Positions 10,749-23,218 of a stretch of 34,553 nucleotides of DNA are shown one piece after another. Source of the DNA: Xylaria sp. FL1777 (lineage: Eukaryota > Ascomycota > Sordariomycetes > Xylariales > Xylariaceae); contig MU400830.1 of the NCBI GenBank assembly GCA_022578965.1, forward strand, positions 1-34,553. Direction: 5' to 3'. The notes under the pieces were generated by a model. The model searched no databases. It was not told where the DNA came from and saw only the letters and a list, made by a program, of their open reading frames with translations. The position numbers were made by a program, and so were the translations under genes. Position 1 is the first letter of the stretch; every line of letters begins with the position of its first letter.

Positions 10749-12128
10749 ATGGTATTAAATAACTTATTTGTTAAAAATGCAACTAATGTGCTACTAAAAC
10801 TTACTAGCAATATAACTATAAAGCAGCAATGTTTTAATAGAAAACGTAAAGCTAATAAACTTTTTAGTATATAAAAAATAGTTAATAAAATTATAAAACT
10901 AGTACTATAGCTGCTAATAGAAAAAAAAATAGCAGAAAAAATCTTTTTTTAAAAAAACGCAAAAAAAGCGCAAATAGTATATACATTAAAAAAAGCTTAA
11001 AAAAGCTAGCAAAGCATAAAACTTAACAATAAAAACAACCTTAATATATTTATAACTTGTTATAACTTAAATGCTATTATAAAAACTAACTAAAAAAGCA
11101 TTAAAAATATTATTTAAAAGCTTTTTTAATAAACTTTATTAAATGTAAATATGCTAAAATTTTAAGCATAAGTTATAGTTTTATAATTAGCTTGCAATAA
11201 TAAAGCAGTGTTATTTAAGCAAAACAAAAAAATGCTAATTAAAGTTAAAAAATAAGCTAATAATCTTAAAAATAAAATATTAGCTAATATTATTAAAGCA
11301 GTAAATATAGCGCTTATAAGTAGTAATATAATTATTGCTAAAAAGCTATATAGCAAAAATATAATAATTATTTTTAAAAAAGCAGTGCTTTAAAAAGCTA
11401 AAAAAAAAAAGTAAATCATAAAAACTTTCAAAAAAAAGTTAAAAGTATAATAAAAAAAAGTAGCACTAATAATAAAAAGTGTTTTAGCAAAATAAGTTAA
11501 AGTAATATACTTAAATAAAAACTTATTGTAGCTATTACGTAGCAAATATTCTAAAGTTATAAAATGCAAAAAAATGCTGTTTAAAAATATAAAAGCTAAA
11601 TTTATATTAATATTATTATATATAAGCAGCATTATAGCAGCTAAAATAATATATAAAAATAGCTTTTTATAAAAAGCTTAATTATTTAATTATAAACTTT
11701 TTGCTATAAAGCTTAAAGTTATATAGTGCTTTAACTGCTATAAATATAGTTATATAGCTAAATATTGTTGCAAAAACTTAAAGTATAGCTATTATTTAGC
11801 TTTAAAGCACTAAAAAAATAAAAAAAGCTGCTTAATAAAAACGCAAAAAGTAAAGCAAAAATATATAAACTATAAAAAAGCATATGTAGTATAAAATAAA
11901 GCTTGCTAAAAAAAAGTTAAACAAAAAAATAAAGCAAAAACAGTATATATATTATAACTTAAAAGCTTTTAAAATGCTAAAAAAACAGCAGTAATAAACA
12001 AAAAAATAAATAAAAGTGTTTTAAAAATATTAATAATATTAGCATTTATAAAACTAAATAAAAAAAGATTACTAGCGAAAAAATAGCAAACTAATAATAT
12101 AAGCAAAAACTTATTTTTATTAATTTAA
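10749..12128 (+). pseudogene. LINE ORF1 (gag-like RNA-binding protein), RIP-inactivated
   Basis: One frame runs from an ATG in context GAAAAATGG at 10749 to about 12128 (about 460 codons, close to the usual Tad ORF1 size) with no obvious frameshift. Most in-frame stops are TAA or TAG, as expected from CAA/CAG or TGG codons. A CCHC zinc knuckle lies at 11727-11768, CFNCYKYSYIAKYC. Spacing is exact (C-x2-C-x4-H-x4-C) but His is read as Tyr and the Gly before it as Ser, both G/A or C/T transitions. A second Cys cluster and the basic VWNKAC..(R)VKQK tail typical of Tad ORF1 follow at about 11890-11950. The protein would bind LINE RNA. The minus-strand frames at 11162-11356 and 11390-11632 are antisense shadows of it. 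Confidence 0.85.
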
Positions 12129-13661
12129 TAATATATAATATTGCTTTTTAAAACATTATAAAATTTAAAAGCAATATAGCACACGCGTTATAAAATAATA
12201 GCTTTAATTATATAATAGTTTAAAAGCTAATAATTAATAAATATAGCAATATATATTGCTTTAATAATAATAGCTATTAAATTATTTAATTAAAAAATAA
12301 AGCTATGCTATATATAAACAAAAAAATTGCAATAAAAACGCTAGTAAAAAACATTAGTAAAAATTAAGCAAAAGTTATAATAAGTAGTAATAACTTAGCA
12401 GTATTTTTATAATTAATATATTTACTAAATTAAAAAAAAATAGTTTAGCATAATTTAATTTAAAAAATATATAAAGCAAGCAAGCTAAAAAAACACTATA
12501 TATTTATAAGCAATTTTAACTTTTATTATTTACTATAAAACTTAAAAAGCAAAAAAAGCTAAAAAGCAAATAAACTGCTTAAGTTTACTATATAATAAAA
12601 TTTTATGTTAGCTATTTTTTAAAAAAAAATAATTAAAATAAAGCATAAATAAAAAAGCTTAATAATAAACTTAGTATAAATATTTAGCAATTTAGCTATT
12701 ACTTATTAAAAAAACTTAAAATAGCTAAGTTTTAATTATAAAATATTAAAAGTTATAATTAACTTAAAAGCAGCTTTATAAAAATACTTAAAAAAAGCAA
12801 AAAAATAAAACTAGCTTAAATTAAACAAAAATAAAGCAGCTATAAAAGCAAAAGCTATTATTATAAAAATGCATATGCTATATATATTTAGTAAGCTAAA
12901 TAATGCTTTTAATTTTTTAATTTAGCAACTAATAAAAATAATAAATAAAATAATGCTTAAAAAAACTATAAAAAAAAACATTAAGTATTACTTTAGTAGT
13001 TTTTAAAAGTAGTTAAAACAGAAAAAAAAGCAAAACAAGCATACTGCAAGTTTTAAAGCAAAAGAACTAAAGTAACGTAGCAAGCCTTTAAAAAAAAAAA
13101 AAAAAGCTTTTAGCAATAAAGTAAAAAAAGCATAAAAATGCAGCTAAAAATAAATATTTATAAAAACATTTAAAAATTTTAAGTTATTATAAAGGTTAAT
13201 TAAATAAACAAGGTTTACTTATAAGCTAGCTTTAAAAATTATTGCAATTTTATTACTAAAATAAACAAAAAATAAGCTGCTTTTTGCTAATATTTTTAAA
13301 AAAAAAACAGCTTTATTAATAAAACGCTTTTTTTTTGTATTACTAATAAACTTATTTAATATATTTAAAAAAAACTTAACTTATAATAGCTATTAAAAGT
13401 TTATAATTAATATTAACACAAAAAAAAAGATATAATATTATTAATATAAAAGTTAGTGCTATAAAAAGCGCTAAAAAACAATTTGTTATTTAATAGCTTT
13501 TTTAAAGCTTATAAATCTGCTTTAGTAAAAAAAATAGCAATATTATATATTGCTAGCTTTTTACTAAAGTATTATTTAATATAATTTAAGCAAGCAAAAA
13601 TAGTAATTATATTTAAACCTAAAAAGTTAAAAAAAACTAAAAAAACAGCTAAAAAGTAGCA
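12129..13661 (+). pseudogene. LINE ORF2, N-terminal part (endonuclease region and start of reverse transcriptase)
   Basis: The region lies directly after ORF1 on the same A-rich strand, where the apurinic-type endonuclease of a LINE should be. I could not identify the endonuclease catalytic boxes. The 3' end is clear. In the frame starting at 13501, positions 13585-13626 read FKQAKIVIIFKPKK, the ancestral W-x-x-A-x-I-V-x-I-P-K-P-G-K that opens LINE reverse transcriptase. The frame then runs TAKK-W to the insertion point. The TAG at 13657-13659 sits where Trp or Tyr precedes R-P-I in this family. The chromovirus target duplication overlaps that codon, and the protein resumes at 21360. Confidence 0.75.
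13657..13661. repeat. Target-site duplication of the nested chromovirus, left copy (TAGCA)
   Basis: It matches TAGCG at 21360-21364, differing by one G/A transition as RIP would give. Five base pairs is the usual duplication for Ty3/Gypsy integrases. The LINE reading frame is continuous when one copy is removed together with the element. Confidence 0.85.
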
Positions 13662-14155
13662 TATAACGGACTTATTATACACTAATATAACAAGTTTACT
13701 TTTAAGGTCTTAATTTGCAAGTAGCAATAGGATCTTTAACAGTAGTCTGTTAGGAAAGTTTTTGGGGTACTTTTATTACTATGCATTAATAAAGGTCTTA
13801 AAGAATTAAAAGTAATAAATATATTAATGCTTAGCAGTTATAAAAAATTAATAGCTAAAAAACTAGAACTAAATAAATAATTAAATATAAAAAGTATATA
13901 ATTATATAAACAAAAAAAAAGTAAAAAAAGTAGTAACTTTTTTTAGATTATTGTAAGTTTAATAAGCACTAAATTATTATAAGCTTAATAAGCTTTAAAT
14001 TATTGTAAGCTTAGTAAGCTTTAAATTATTGTAAGCTTAGTAAGCTAAATAAATTGTTATATAACTTTAGCTTTAACTAGCAAAAAAAAAAGTACAAAAT
14101 ATATGCAAAAACATTAAGCTGCTTTAAAAGCTACTTTAGTGCTAATTTTGTAATA
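13662..14155 (-). repeat. 3' LTR of chromovirus copy 1 (494 bp)
   Basis: It aligns end to end with 20866-21359 and 31272-31764. The differences I noticed along the first 150 bases are transitions only. In minus orientation it starts TGTTAC (read here as TATTAC) and ends CCGTTATA. It holds four 26-bp tandem units at 13945-14048, each containing TAAGCTTA/GTAAGC. The other two LTRs have the same units. Confidence 0.92.
13945..14048. repeat. Four tandem 26-bp units inside the LTR
   Basis: Units begin AAATTATTGTAAG and end TAAGCTTT or similar, at 13945, 13971, 13997 and 14023. Equivalent arrays lie at about 21149-21252 and 31555-31658. Their position in the promoter-bearing part of the LTR suggests enhancer-type repeats, but this is inference. 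There are no spacers, so it is not a CRISPR array. Confidence 0.8.
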
Positions 14156-14176
14156 TTATTTCTTTTCTTTTAAAAT
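14156..14176 (-). other. Polypurine tract of chromovirus copy 1
   Basis: The minus strand reads AAAAGAAAAGAAATAA directly against the LTR start. The same place in copy 2 (31765-31784) reads AGAAAAAAAGAAATAG. This is the plus-strand primer site of LTR retrotransposons and it fixes the element's orientation. Confidence 0.75.
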
Positions 14177-14845
14177 TATTGTTTTAACAATTTTTCGTAA
14201 GTATTTTTTTTTTCTTTTTTTTTTGTATGTTATAATATTAAAACGCATTAAAAAAACTAACTGCTTATTTAAAACAAAATAAAAACTTATTTTTGCTTTT
14301 TTTATTAATTTTACTAGCTATAAAGTTATGCTTTATTTTTGCTGCTTTAATTAATTATTAATATACAAAATAACAAATAATATATTTTATTGTTTTAAAT
14401 ATATATATGCTAGTTGCTTTTGCAACAAATTAAAAGTTTTAATTAACTTAATTAATAATATAATTTTTAAATACTATTGTTTTAAAAAAAAAAAAAAGCA
14501 AACAAAACAACAGTTATTTTTAGTTTAAAAAAAATTAAAATAAGCTTAAAATAGCTTTAATTTTGTTCTAAATAAGTTAGCTTAGCTTTATATATAAAAA
14601 CGTTTTTTAAAAGCAAAAAGTATTAAAATAATTTAACGAAAGCTTTAGTTCTTAAATAAACTAAACAAAATAAAGCGTATTAAAAAAAAATAAAAAGTGC
14701 TAGCAAAAAAGCAAAAATAACAAAAAAAGCAGGCTAAAGTAGCACAAGCTATTTTATCTAAGTTTAATTAAAATTTTTTAAGCGTTTTTTTTAAAATTAA
14801 CTTTTTTTTTTTAGTTTTAAGTAGTTAAAATATTAGCAATAAAAC

Positions 14846-17290
14846 TAATTTATAATTACTTTAGCAGTTTTTAAGTGTTTTTTAAGTTTTTAAATATTAT
14901 TAACATATAAGTATTTTTTTTATTTAATAAAATACTTTAAATTACTATTATTTTAACAAAAATCTAATATATTTTTAACTTTATAAATGTTTTAATCTGT
15001 TTTTATTTTTAGTTATGTTTTAATAAATATTTTAATAAGTATTAGTTTTAATAAAAAAATATAAAAAATAAAATAAATTTGCATATTTTTTAATAATAAC
15101 AGTTTATAATTAATAAGTAAAATAATTTCTTTAATTTTAAAAAAGCTAAATTTTTTAAATTTTAATTTATTGCTTAATTGTTTTATTTTAATTTAAAAAA
15201 TATTAATGTTTGCATTTTATTTTTGTTATAACAAGTAAACTTTGTTTTTTTTTTAAAAGTTAATTTTTTAGTTCGTTTTTTGTTATAATATATTAACATT
15301 TATTATTATAAAAATTAAAAGCATAATTATAGTTTAGCTTATAGCGTTTTAATTTTTATTGCAATAATTCTTGCTTAAAGTATTATAGTTAAAATAATAA
15401 GTATTTTTATTAATGTTTTTTTTTGTTTTTTAATAATTACTTATTATTTATAAACAACTTTATATAAAAATATATTTATATTTTTGTTTATTAATATGTT
15501 ATATAAAATCTATACTATTAGTAATAATTTTATTTAATTATTTTATTAATAATTAATATAACTCTATAAATATTGTTTTAATATTTAGTTTAGTTTTTTT
15601 GTTTGTTTATTTGTTTGTAAATAGTAAGCAGTTAAAAACTTTAGTTTAATACTAATAAGTTTAAAAAAGCTAATTTTAAACTTAAAAGTAAACAATTTAT
15701 TTTAGTTTAAAATAATTTTTTTTAATAGCTTATGTTTATTTAAATATTAGCGTATAAAAGCATATATAAGTTGTTTAACTGTTGCATTTTTTTTAAACAG
15801 TAAAAAATAAGCATATTTAGTAAGTTTATTAATAATAACTTATATTTTATTGTATTATACTTTTATAACTAAATTAGTTAATAAAAATAATACTATAATA
15901 AAATTTTAAGCAATAATATATTATGCTTATTTAAGTATTTATATAAGTTATAGCAGTTTATAAAGCTTATATTAAGCTATTTTAGCTTTATTATAAATAT
16001 TGCACTTTTTTATAATAAATTTAACTATGTTTTATAGTTTTAAAAAATCATACTTTTTTTATAATCGTTAAATTATTTTTATTGCTTTTTAGTATTTATA
16101 TAATAAGTGTTTATAAAATTCTTTAATAAACTTATTTTGTAAAAATTTTAATAAATAAACTTTATGTTTATATATTAGCTTGTTATTTTTTAATTTTTTA
16201 TATTTTTATAGTTATGTTAACTTTTTTAAGTTATAAGCTTATTATAGCTATATATTTGTAAAATTTTTAAGTATAACTTTGATTTTTAAGCTTTTATTTC
16301 TTTAAAGATATAATACTTAAATATTTTTTTTTAAAACTTTAAATTCTTTTTAACTTTGTTAACTAAGTATGTTTGCTTAAATGTTTTTTTTTTTTTTAAT
16401 ATAATATATTTTAAAGTTAAACTTAAAAAAAAAAACTATTTAATTTTTATGTTGTTTAGTAATCTTTTATATAGTTATAAATTTTATTAAGTTTTAATAA
16501 TTTAAATAAATCTTAATTAGCTTTATAGTTTTTATAAAAAATAGTTTTTATTTTTTAAGTGCTATAATAATTATAAGCAGTTTTTTGTTATATATAAAAT
16601 ATTATAATACTACGTTTTATAATGCTTTAAAATAATAAGCTACTAAGTGCTATTTTTTGTTGTTTTTTAGTTGTTTTAAAACTTTTATAATTATACTATT
16701 TAAAGCATTTGTTTTTAGTTTTTTTTTTTTTTATAAATTAAATAGTTTAACTATAAAATTAAAAGTAACTTTTAGTTTTAGTTCTTTAAAAGCTTTTTAC
16801 GCTTTTTTTAAAATTAAAAAAAATTTTCTTTTATATTTTTTTTTTATATACTTTATAAAGTAAAATGCTATTTTCCTAAAGTTTTAAATTAATATTTAAA
16901 CATAGTTTAAAAATCTTAATACTTGTTATATGTTTATAATAATAGCTAAATTAAATATTTTCTAGTTTTATATTATATTAATTTTTAACTATTAAATTTA
17001 TATTTGTTTTAAAGTAATTATAAATCTTAAAAAGTCGATTTTTTGTATATGTTATATATACTTTTTTGTATTAAGTTGTAATTTTGCTTGTTTAAATATT
17101 TTTAATACTTAAGTTATATGTTTTTTATATTCTTTTAGTGTTTTAAAATAAATTAAAATATTATTTAAATAAATAAACATAAACTTATTTTAAAACTTCT
17201 GTAAAATCGTTATTATTATATATTAAAAGCTAACTAATATATTTTATAGTTTTTATAGCATCACTATATATTTATATAGTTTATATATTG
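14846..17290 (-). pseudogene. Chromovirus pol: reverse transcriptase, RNase H, integrase, chromodomain
   Basis: The RT palm is at about 17290-17000. An S-F-(Q)-Y-Y-I-N-D-I-L-like block with TAA for Gln leads to FIYLNNILIYFKTLKEYKKH, where YLNN at 17171-17160 replaces the catalytic YLDD. KIDFLRFIIT follows, matching FLGFI in the family. The integrase core at 15839-15804 reads VIINKLTKYAYF for the V-I-V-D-R-L-T-K-x-A-x-F box, in the same frame as RT. The chromodomain at 14985-14846 begins YKVKNILD and carries Y-F-I-K-(W)-K-K-Y with W as TAA. It is in a different frame, so at least one indel lies between integrase and chromodomain. RNase H (about 16.9-16.3 kb) was not read. A 68-codon plus-strand frame at 16657-16863 is antisense. 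Confidence 0.9.
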
Positions 17291-20200
17291 TTTATATAGC
17301 AGTTTTTTATTTTTTTTCTTTAGCTATTTTAATAGCATAATATTTATTTAAAATATTAACTGCTATAAACTATTTTGCTTAACTAATGTTTTTTTTTATA
17401 ATTATTAGCAAAATAAAAAAGTATTTATTTGCAATAATAATTACGTTTAATAATTAATAGTTAATTACTACTTATTATACTAGTTTTTCTTTTTTATTAA
17501 TTAGTTGTTTTTTATTTTTTATTTTAAGTATTAGTATTATAAAATATTTAGCAAATAACTAAAATTCTTTTAAAAATCCTTTTGCTAAATTTTTTTAAAT
17601 ATATTTTTATAAAGCATTTATTTTGTTTAAGCTTATATAGTATACTTAATAAAACTTTAATTAACATTTTTTTTTAATAAAAATGTAGTAATTTTATAAA
17701 CTATGTTTAAAAAGTTTTTCTTTTTTTTTTTTTAAATAGTTTATAAAATTTATAATATATTTTCAGTATTTTATTTAGAATTTTTTTTGCAATTTTTCTA
17801 ATTTTTTTACTTTATTTTTTACTTTCTTAATTAATAGTTTTTGCTTTTTATCAAATTAAAAAGTCGCTAATCTTTAGCTATAATATTTCTAAAATAATAT
17901 TATAATTAAATATATTAGCAATATTTAATATAATTTGTTTTTTATATTTTTATATAAATATATTAAAAAGTTTGGTTTTTTTAAGTATATAATTATTATT
18001 ATAGCTAAAAGTGCTTTTATTAAATCTTTTAATTTTTTAAAATTTTTGCTTATATTTTTAAAAAATTTTATTTTGTTTTACTACTTTAAGTAAAATTATA
18101 TTAGCTTATACTTTTAAGTTAATTAAAATGTTATACTTTTTTTTTTAATATATAAATTTAATTTTAAATTTGTTTTATTAGTTATTATATTAAACTTTAT
18201 ATAAAGCCTTAGTTTTTTTAGCTACTTATTGCTTTTTTAGTAAGTGCTTATTTTATTTTTTAATTCTTTTTTATAAAATGTTTAAGTGCTTATTTTATTT
18301 TGTACTTTAGATATTATTACGCTTTATTTTATTTTTATTTTTAGTTAAGCTTTAAATTGTAATTTTTAAGCTTTTTTACTTTTAATAACTATTTTTTAGT
18401 ACAATTATACTTTAATTAGCTAATAATATTTATAGCAGTTATTTTTATATTTTTTTAAAATAGTATTATAAATATAATTAAAATCCTTTTTAAATATTAC
18501 AAATTTTTATAAATCTTTATAATAAACTATAATTATAATTAACTACTTTAATTTATAAAAGTTTTATATTTTTGTTTTTATAATTTGTTTAAAAAACTAA
18601 TTATTTTTTAGTTTATTAAATAAATATTAGTAATAATAATATATTATATAACAATTTTATAATATTTCGTTATATTTTAAATCTTTTAAATATAAAATAT
18701 TATTATTGTTTTTTATTATAGTTTTGTTATAATAATAACTTTTAACAATTAATTAAATTGCTAGCTTTAGTTTTTAAAACATATTAGTTTTTGCGTTAAT
18801 TATTAATACTTTTTTATTTTATTATATTTAAAGCAGTTTAAGCTATAAAAATACTTTATTTATTTTTATTAGTTTTTTTTTTATAGTATTTTTTATAGCT
18901 TTTAATTTTATTTATTTTTGCTTTAAAGTTTTATAAATTTTGTTTTTTTAAGTTTATTTAACAACTAAATGTTTTAATAATTTATAATTAGTTTAATAAT
19001 TATACTATTTATAGTTATAATTTTATTTTTTTAAACATAACTTTTTTTTAAGCTACATTTTAAGCTTTAATAGTTTAAAGTTTTTATAGTTTTATAAGTT
19101 TGCTAACTATATTAATTTACTACTTTTTATTATTTGCTATTTTTAATTAAACTATTTTTTTAAGTTATATATTAAATAACTTTAATTGTTTGTATAATAA
19201 ATATATTTTTTTATAATTTGTTTTAATAACTATAAAGCTTTTAAATAATATTTATATGCTTGTTTATTTTAACTTATATAAATAAAGCATTTAAATTTGT
19301 TTAATATAATATTTTTATTTTAACTTAAAATAACAATTTTATATTTTTGCTTTAAAAACGTATTTTTTAAATTGCTTTATTATTTTTTATTGTTTTAAAC
19401 TTTTATAACTTATACTTTTTTTTTAAGTTAAAAAATCTTTTTTTTTTATAGCTTTTTTTTCTGTTTTTTTTCTTAAATTAGCATTATTTTTAAAAGTGTT
19501 TTTTTTTTTTATAATTATAACATTTAACTTTAAATATATCTTAAGATTATTATTTTTAGATTTTATTAATTTGCTTAAATTTCTGTTTAATATTCTTTTA
19601 AGTATTCTTTTTTTTGTTTTTTTTAGTTTTTTTAGTTTTAAAATACTAATTAAATAATTATTAATTAATTATAATAGCTATATTAATATATATATTAATT
19701 TTTGCTAGTTTATTTATTTTATATAGTTTGTTTTAAATTTAAGTCTTAAGTTTATTATAAAATAAATAAAACAATGCAAGCTTAAATAATTTTAAGATTA
19801 TTACTAATTATTTAAATTTTATAGCATAATTTATTACTACTTTTGTTTATTTTAAGCAATAAAATGCTTTTTTTATGTGTTTTACTTTTTAAGTATTTTT
19901 AAATAATGCTTTTATTTAATTTTTAAACTTAACGTAATTTTTAAAAATCTTTTTTGTTTTTAGCTTAAAGTTAGTTAACTTATTAGCTTTTAAAAAATCC
20001 TTTAAAATAAATTAAAACTATTTTAATACTTTTTTTAATAAAAACTATAAAATAGTTATTACTTTTTAATTTTTTTTTATAATAATAATAAAATGCTATT
20101 TTAAATAAAGTTTAATATAAATTAAAAAAGCTTTTATATTTATAAATTTATTATAAAGCTTTAAAGCAATAAGTTTAAAACTTTTAATGTTTAACATTTT

Positions 20201-20865
20201 TAACATTATAAATAATCTTAATAATAAAAGCAATAATAATAATAAAAAGTTAGGTTTTTTATTTTAAATTATTACTTTAAGTATAACAATAATAAAAGTA
20301 AGCATTAAGTTTATTAGTAGTAATATTAATATTAGTTATAATATAATTATTTGTTTAAAGCTTTAATTTATTATTATAATAATAAGTATTATTGCTGCTT
20401 TAATTATTATAGCTAATATTTATGCTAGTTTAAAAGTTATAACGCTTAATATTTAAGCTGTTTTTTAAGTTAAAGCAACTAAGTTGCTTTATAGCATTAA
20501 TATTAACATTAGTTCTTTTTTACTATTATTACTTAATTTCTTTTTTTTTGCTATTGTTTTTTTTTTAATAAAAATAACTAATAAAAGTACTAAAGTTTGT
20601 TGTTTTAATATATTACTAGTTTTAAAAGTCTTTAAAATTTTTAAACTTAATTTTTAACTTTTTATTTTTAGTAGTATAACTTAAATTTACTTTTATTAAT
20701 TATTAAGTAAAGTTTACTTATATAATACTATTTAGCATTTTTGTTTTTTAAATATCTTTTTAGTATATTTTTAAAAGTTTATTTTATAAATTGTTTATTA
20801 TTTAACATTTTATATTAATATTTATTTTTATATATTAAGTTTTATTAATTAAAAAGCTATTAAAA
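17291..20865 (-). pseudogene. Chromovirus gag, protease and 5' leader, not resolved
   Basis: Position between the 5' LTR and the reverse transcriptase implies gag, protease and the N-terminal part of RT. The plus strand stays T-rich to about 20.1 kb, which supports minus-strand coding. No gag zinc knuckle or protease box was recognised. Just inside the 5' LTR the minus strand reads TTTTAATAGC. TAATAGC could be a mutated TGGTAGC primer-binding site for an initiator-Met tRNA, but this is weak. Confidence 0.55.
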
Positions 20866-21359
20866 TATAACAAACTTATTATATACTAATATAACAGGTT
20901 TACTTTTAAGGTTTTAATTTATAAGTAATAATAAAATCTTTAATAGTAATCTATTAAAAAAGTTTTTAAAGTACTTTTATTACTATATATTAATAAAAAT
21001 CTTAAAAAATTAAAAGTAATAAATATATTAGTGCTTAGCAGTTATAAAAAATTAATAGCTAAAAAACTAAAACTAAATAAATAACTAAATATAAAAAATG
21101 CATAATTATATAAACAAAAAAAAAGTAAAAAAAATAATAACTTTTTTTAAATTACTATAAGTTTAGTAAGCACTAAATTACTATAAGCCTAGTAAGCCTT
21201 AAATTACTGTAAGCTTAGTAAGCCTTAAATTACCGTAAGCTTAGTAAGCTAAGTAAGTTATTACATAACTTTAGCTTTAGCTAATAAAAAACAAGGTGCA
21301 AAGTATATGTAGAGGCATTAAGCCGCTTTAAAGGTCACCTTAGTGCTAATTTCGTAACA
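20866..21359 (-). repeat. 5' LTR of chromovirus copy 1 (494 bp)
   Basis: It has the same length as its partner at 13662-14155. Its inner part (about 21180-21359) keeps more G and C than the partner, ending TTTCGTAACA on the plus strand, which in minus orientation is the canonical TGTTACG start. Its outer part (20880-21000) is more mutated than either other copy. RIP has therefore hit the two LTRs unevenly. Confidence 0.92.
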
Positions 21360-21364
21360 TAGCG
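21360..21364. repeat. Target-site duplication of the nested chromovirus, right copy (TAGCG)
   Basis: It pairs with TAGCA at 13657-13661. TAG-CGC here continues the LINE reverse transcriptase codons W/Y-R of the family's (Y/W)-R-P-I box. Confidence 0.85.
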
Positions 21365-23218
21365 CTTTATTATGCTTATTTATATAGTAAAAAAAGTACT
21401 AAAAAAAAGCTATATTACTACATAGCAAAAGTAGCTAAGCAAAAAAGTTTTTTGCTAAATAACTAAATAAATAATAAATAAAACAAATTAACAAATATAA
21501 TTATTAAACTAGTATTAAAAACAGCAAAAAAAGCAATTAGCAAAAAAAGCATAGCATTTTTGCTATAATTAAACATTATAAAAGCTTTTAATACTATTAA
21601 TAAAAAAAAATAATATATATTTTATAATAAAAAAGCTTTTTTTTTTAAATAGTTATATAAGTAAACTTTTTTATATTAGATTATAAAATGCGTTTTTGCT
21701 TTAATAAAGCAATATTTTAGCTAATAATACTAAAAGCTAAAGTTTTTTAAAAGTTCTTACTTTTATTTTTTTTTTTTTTTTTATATATTTTAATACTTTA
21801 TAATAACTTTGCTATATATTAAAAGCTAATAATAGTTAGCATTACTAATAATACTAACTTTATTATAGCAAACCTAAATATAAAGTAAAACTGCAAAGCT
21901 TTAAAAATAGCATAAAAAACATATAAAAGCTAAGCAAAATAACATAAAATAAAGTTTGCATTATAAAAAAGCAAATTAATGCATTTTTTTAGTAGTAAAA
22001 TAGCGCTTACGCAAGTAATACACTTTTTTAACGTAATAATATACCTAAAAAATAGCGCAAAGTTTTTAAAGGTATAGTTTAATAAAAATATAAAATAAAA
22101 AAAACATTTAGCAAAGCTTAAAAAAAAACTAAGCATTTAGTTATATATAGTAATTAAGCTATAAAACTTTATATAAAATAATAGCGTAATAAAAGTAAAG
22201 CAAATATATGTTATAATAGTATAAAGTACTTTAGTTTATAGCATAGCAACTTAGTATAAAGACTTTAAAAAAAATAAAGCAAAAAGCATTGTTAATTTAC
22301 TAGTAATAACTTAAAATAAATGTTTTAAACGTATAGCTAAAGCTTTTAAAGCAATTAAAACAAAGCACTTAAAAATTAAAATAAGGATTTTTTTTATTAA
22401 CTTATATTTTAGTAGTAAAACAGCAGCTTGTAAGCATTACGTAAAAAGCTTAACAGCTAAAAAATTAATTTAAAAAGCAACAAAAAAAATTAAAACTTTT
22501 ATTTAAAACATAAAAGCTTAAAAAACTAAAAACTAAACAAAAAGCAAGCTTATAAGCAATAATAAAAGTATAGCTAAAAAAAATCTAACGCTAGCTTTAA
22601 ACTTTTAGTAAAAAAAGTAGTTAAAAAAAAAAAAACTTAAAATTACACTAAAAAAAAAATAAATAAGCAAATAAAACTAAACTAAAATAAATAATAGTTA
22701 TTTAATAATAATTAAGCAAAAGCTTAATAAAAATAAAGCTTTTAGAAAATATAGCAGATTATTAAAGCATAAAGCAGCTATAATAATGTAAATATACATT
22801 AAAAAAATAGGGCTAAAAGTATTCTTGCATAAAAGAAAAGTTTTAAGCTTTTTTATGCTTTTTTGTAAATGCACAAAAAAAAAAAAAACTTTTTAGCATA
22901 TAGTTTTATATTATAACTTGCTAAAAAACAAAAAAAAGCAGCTATAAAAAAGCTTTATAGCTAAGCTACTACAAACTAATAAAAATTTATAACTAGCTAT
23001 AAAAAAGCTTAAAGCTATAAATAATATTATAAAGTAGCTATTTGTTATTAATAAAATAGCAATATATAATAAAGCAGTTAAAATAAAAAAAAATAAAAAA
23101 AAAAGAAAAAAAGCAAAAAATAAAGAAAAAACTAGCAAAAAGAGCAAAAGTGTTCTTTTAGAAATTCTAAAAAACAAAAAAAAAGCTTTTATATGCTTTT
23201 TAAAAAAGCAAAAAGTTT
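21360..23218 (+). pseudogene. LINE ORF2, reverse transcriptase and C-terminal part
   Basis: Straight after the chromovirus the frame reads RFIMLIYIVKKVLKKSYI, matching R-P-I-A-L-x-N-T-x-G-K-x-L-E of LINE RT. Motif A follows at 21569-21592 as LNIIKAFN (ancestral D...AFD, both Asp now Asn). Motif C at 21841-21852 is ITNN in place of FADD, followed by T-N. The C-terminal region from 22321 reads RIAKAFK....SKTAAC and keeps a Cys-Lys-Cys at 22864-22872 with HIVLYY at 22897-22914, the CxC...H...C motif with its last Cys turned to Tyr. Two frame changes occur: one near 21410, the other between 21592 and 21841, probably in the long T-run at about 21764. Minus-strand frames at 21930-22136 and 22911-23177 are antisense. 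Confidence 0.87.

Larger units (their letters stand above)
13662..21359 (-). mobile_element. Complete Ty3/Gypsy chromovirus, copy 1 (7,698 bp, RIP-inactivated)
   Basis: Two direct repeats of exactly 494 bp bound it and 5-bp target duplications flank it. The coding strand is minus: the plus strand is T-rich, the polypurine tract abuts the LTR at 13662-14155, and the LTR in minus orientation begins TGTTACG. Domain order in the minus direction is reverse transcriptase (about 17.2 kb), integrase (about 15.8 kb), chromodomain (about 14.9 kb). RT before integrase is the Ty3/Gypsy order, and the chromodomain makes it a chromovirus. A second copy starts at 31272. The LTR right end reads ...TATA in minus orientation rather than ...CA, which a CA-to-TA mutation would explain. 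Confidence 0.93.

Noticed and set aside
11162..11632. Two minus-strand frames (64 and 80 codons) as genes
   Set aside because: They lie antisense to LINE ORF1, whose plus-strand frame has a recognisable zinc knuckle. T-rich antisense strands of A-rich relics give stop-free Leu/Phe/Ile frames by chance.
13945..14048. CRISPR array
   Set aside because: The 26-bp units are directly adjacent without spacers and sit inside an LTR present in three copies.
16657..16863. 68-codon plus-strand frame as a gene
   Set aside because: It is antisense to the chromovirus pol between reverse transcriptase and integrase, and is made of Phe/Lys/Leu only.
21930..23177. Minus-strand frames at 21930-22136 and 22911-23177 as membrane proteins
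   Set aside because: Both are antisense to the LINE ORF2 C-terminal region, which reads on the plus strand with its Cys/His motif.
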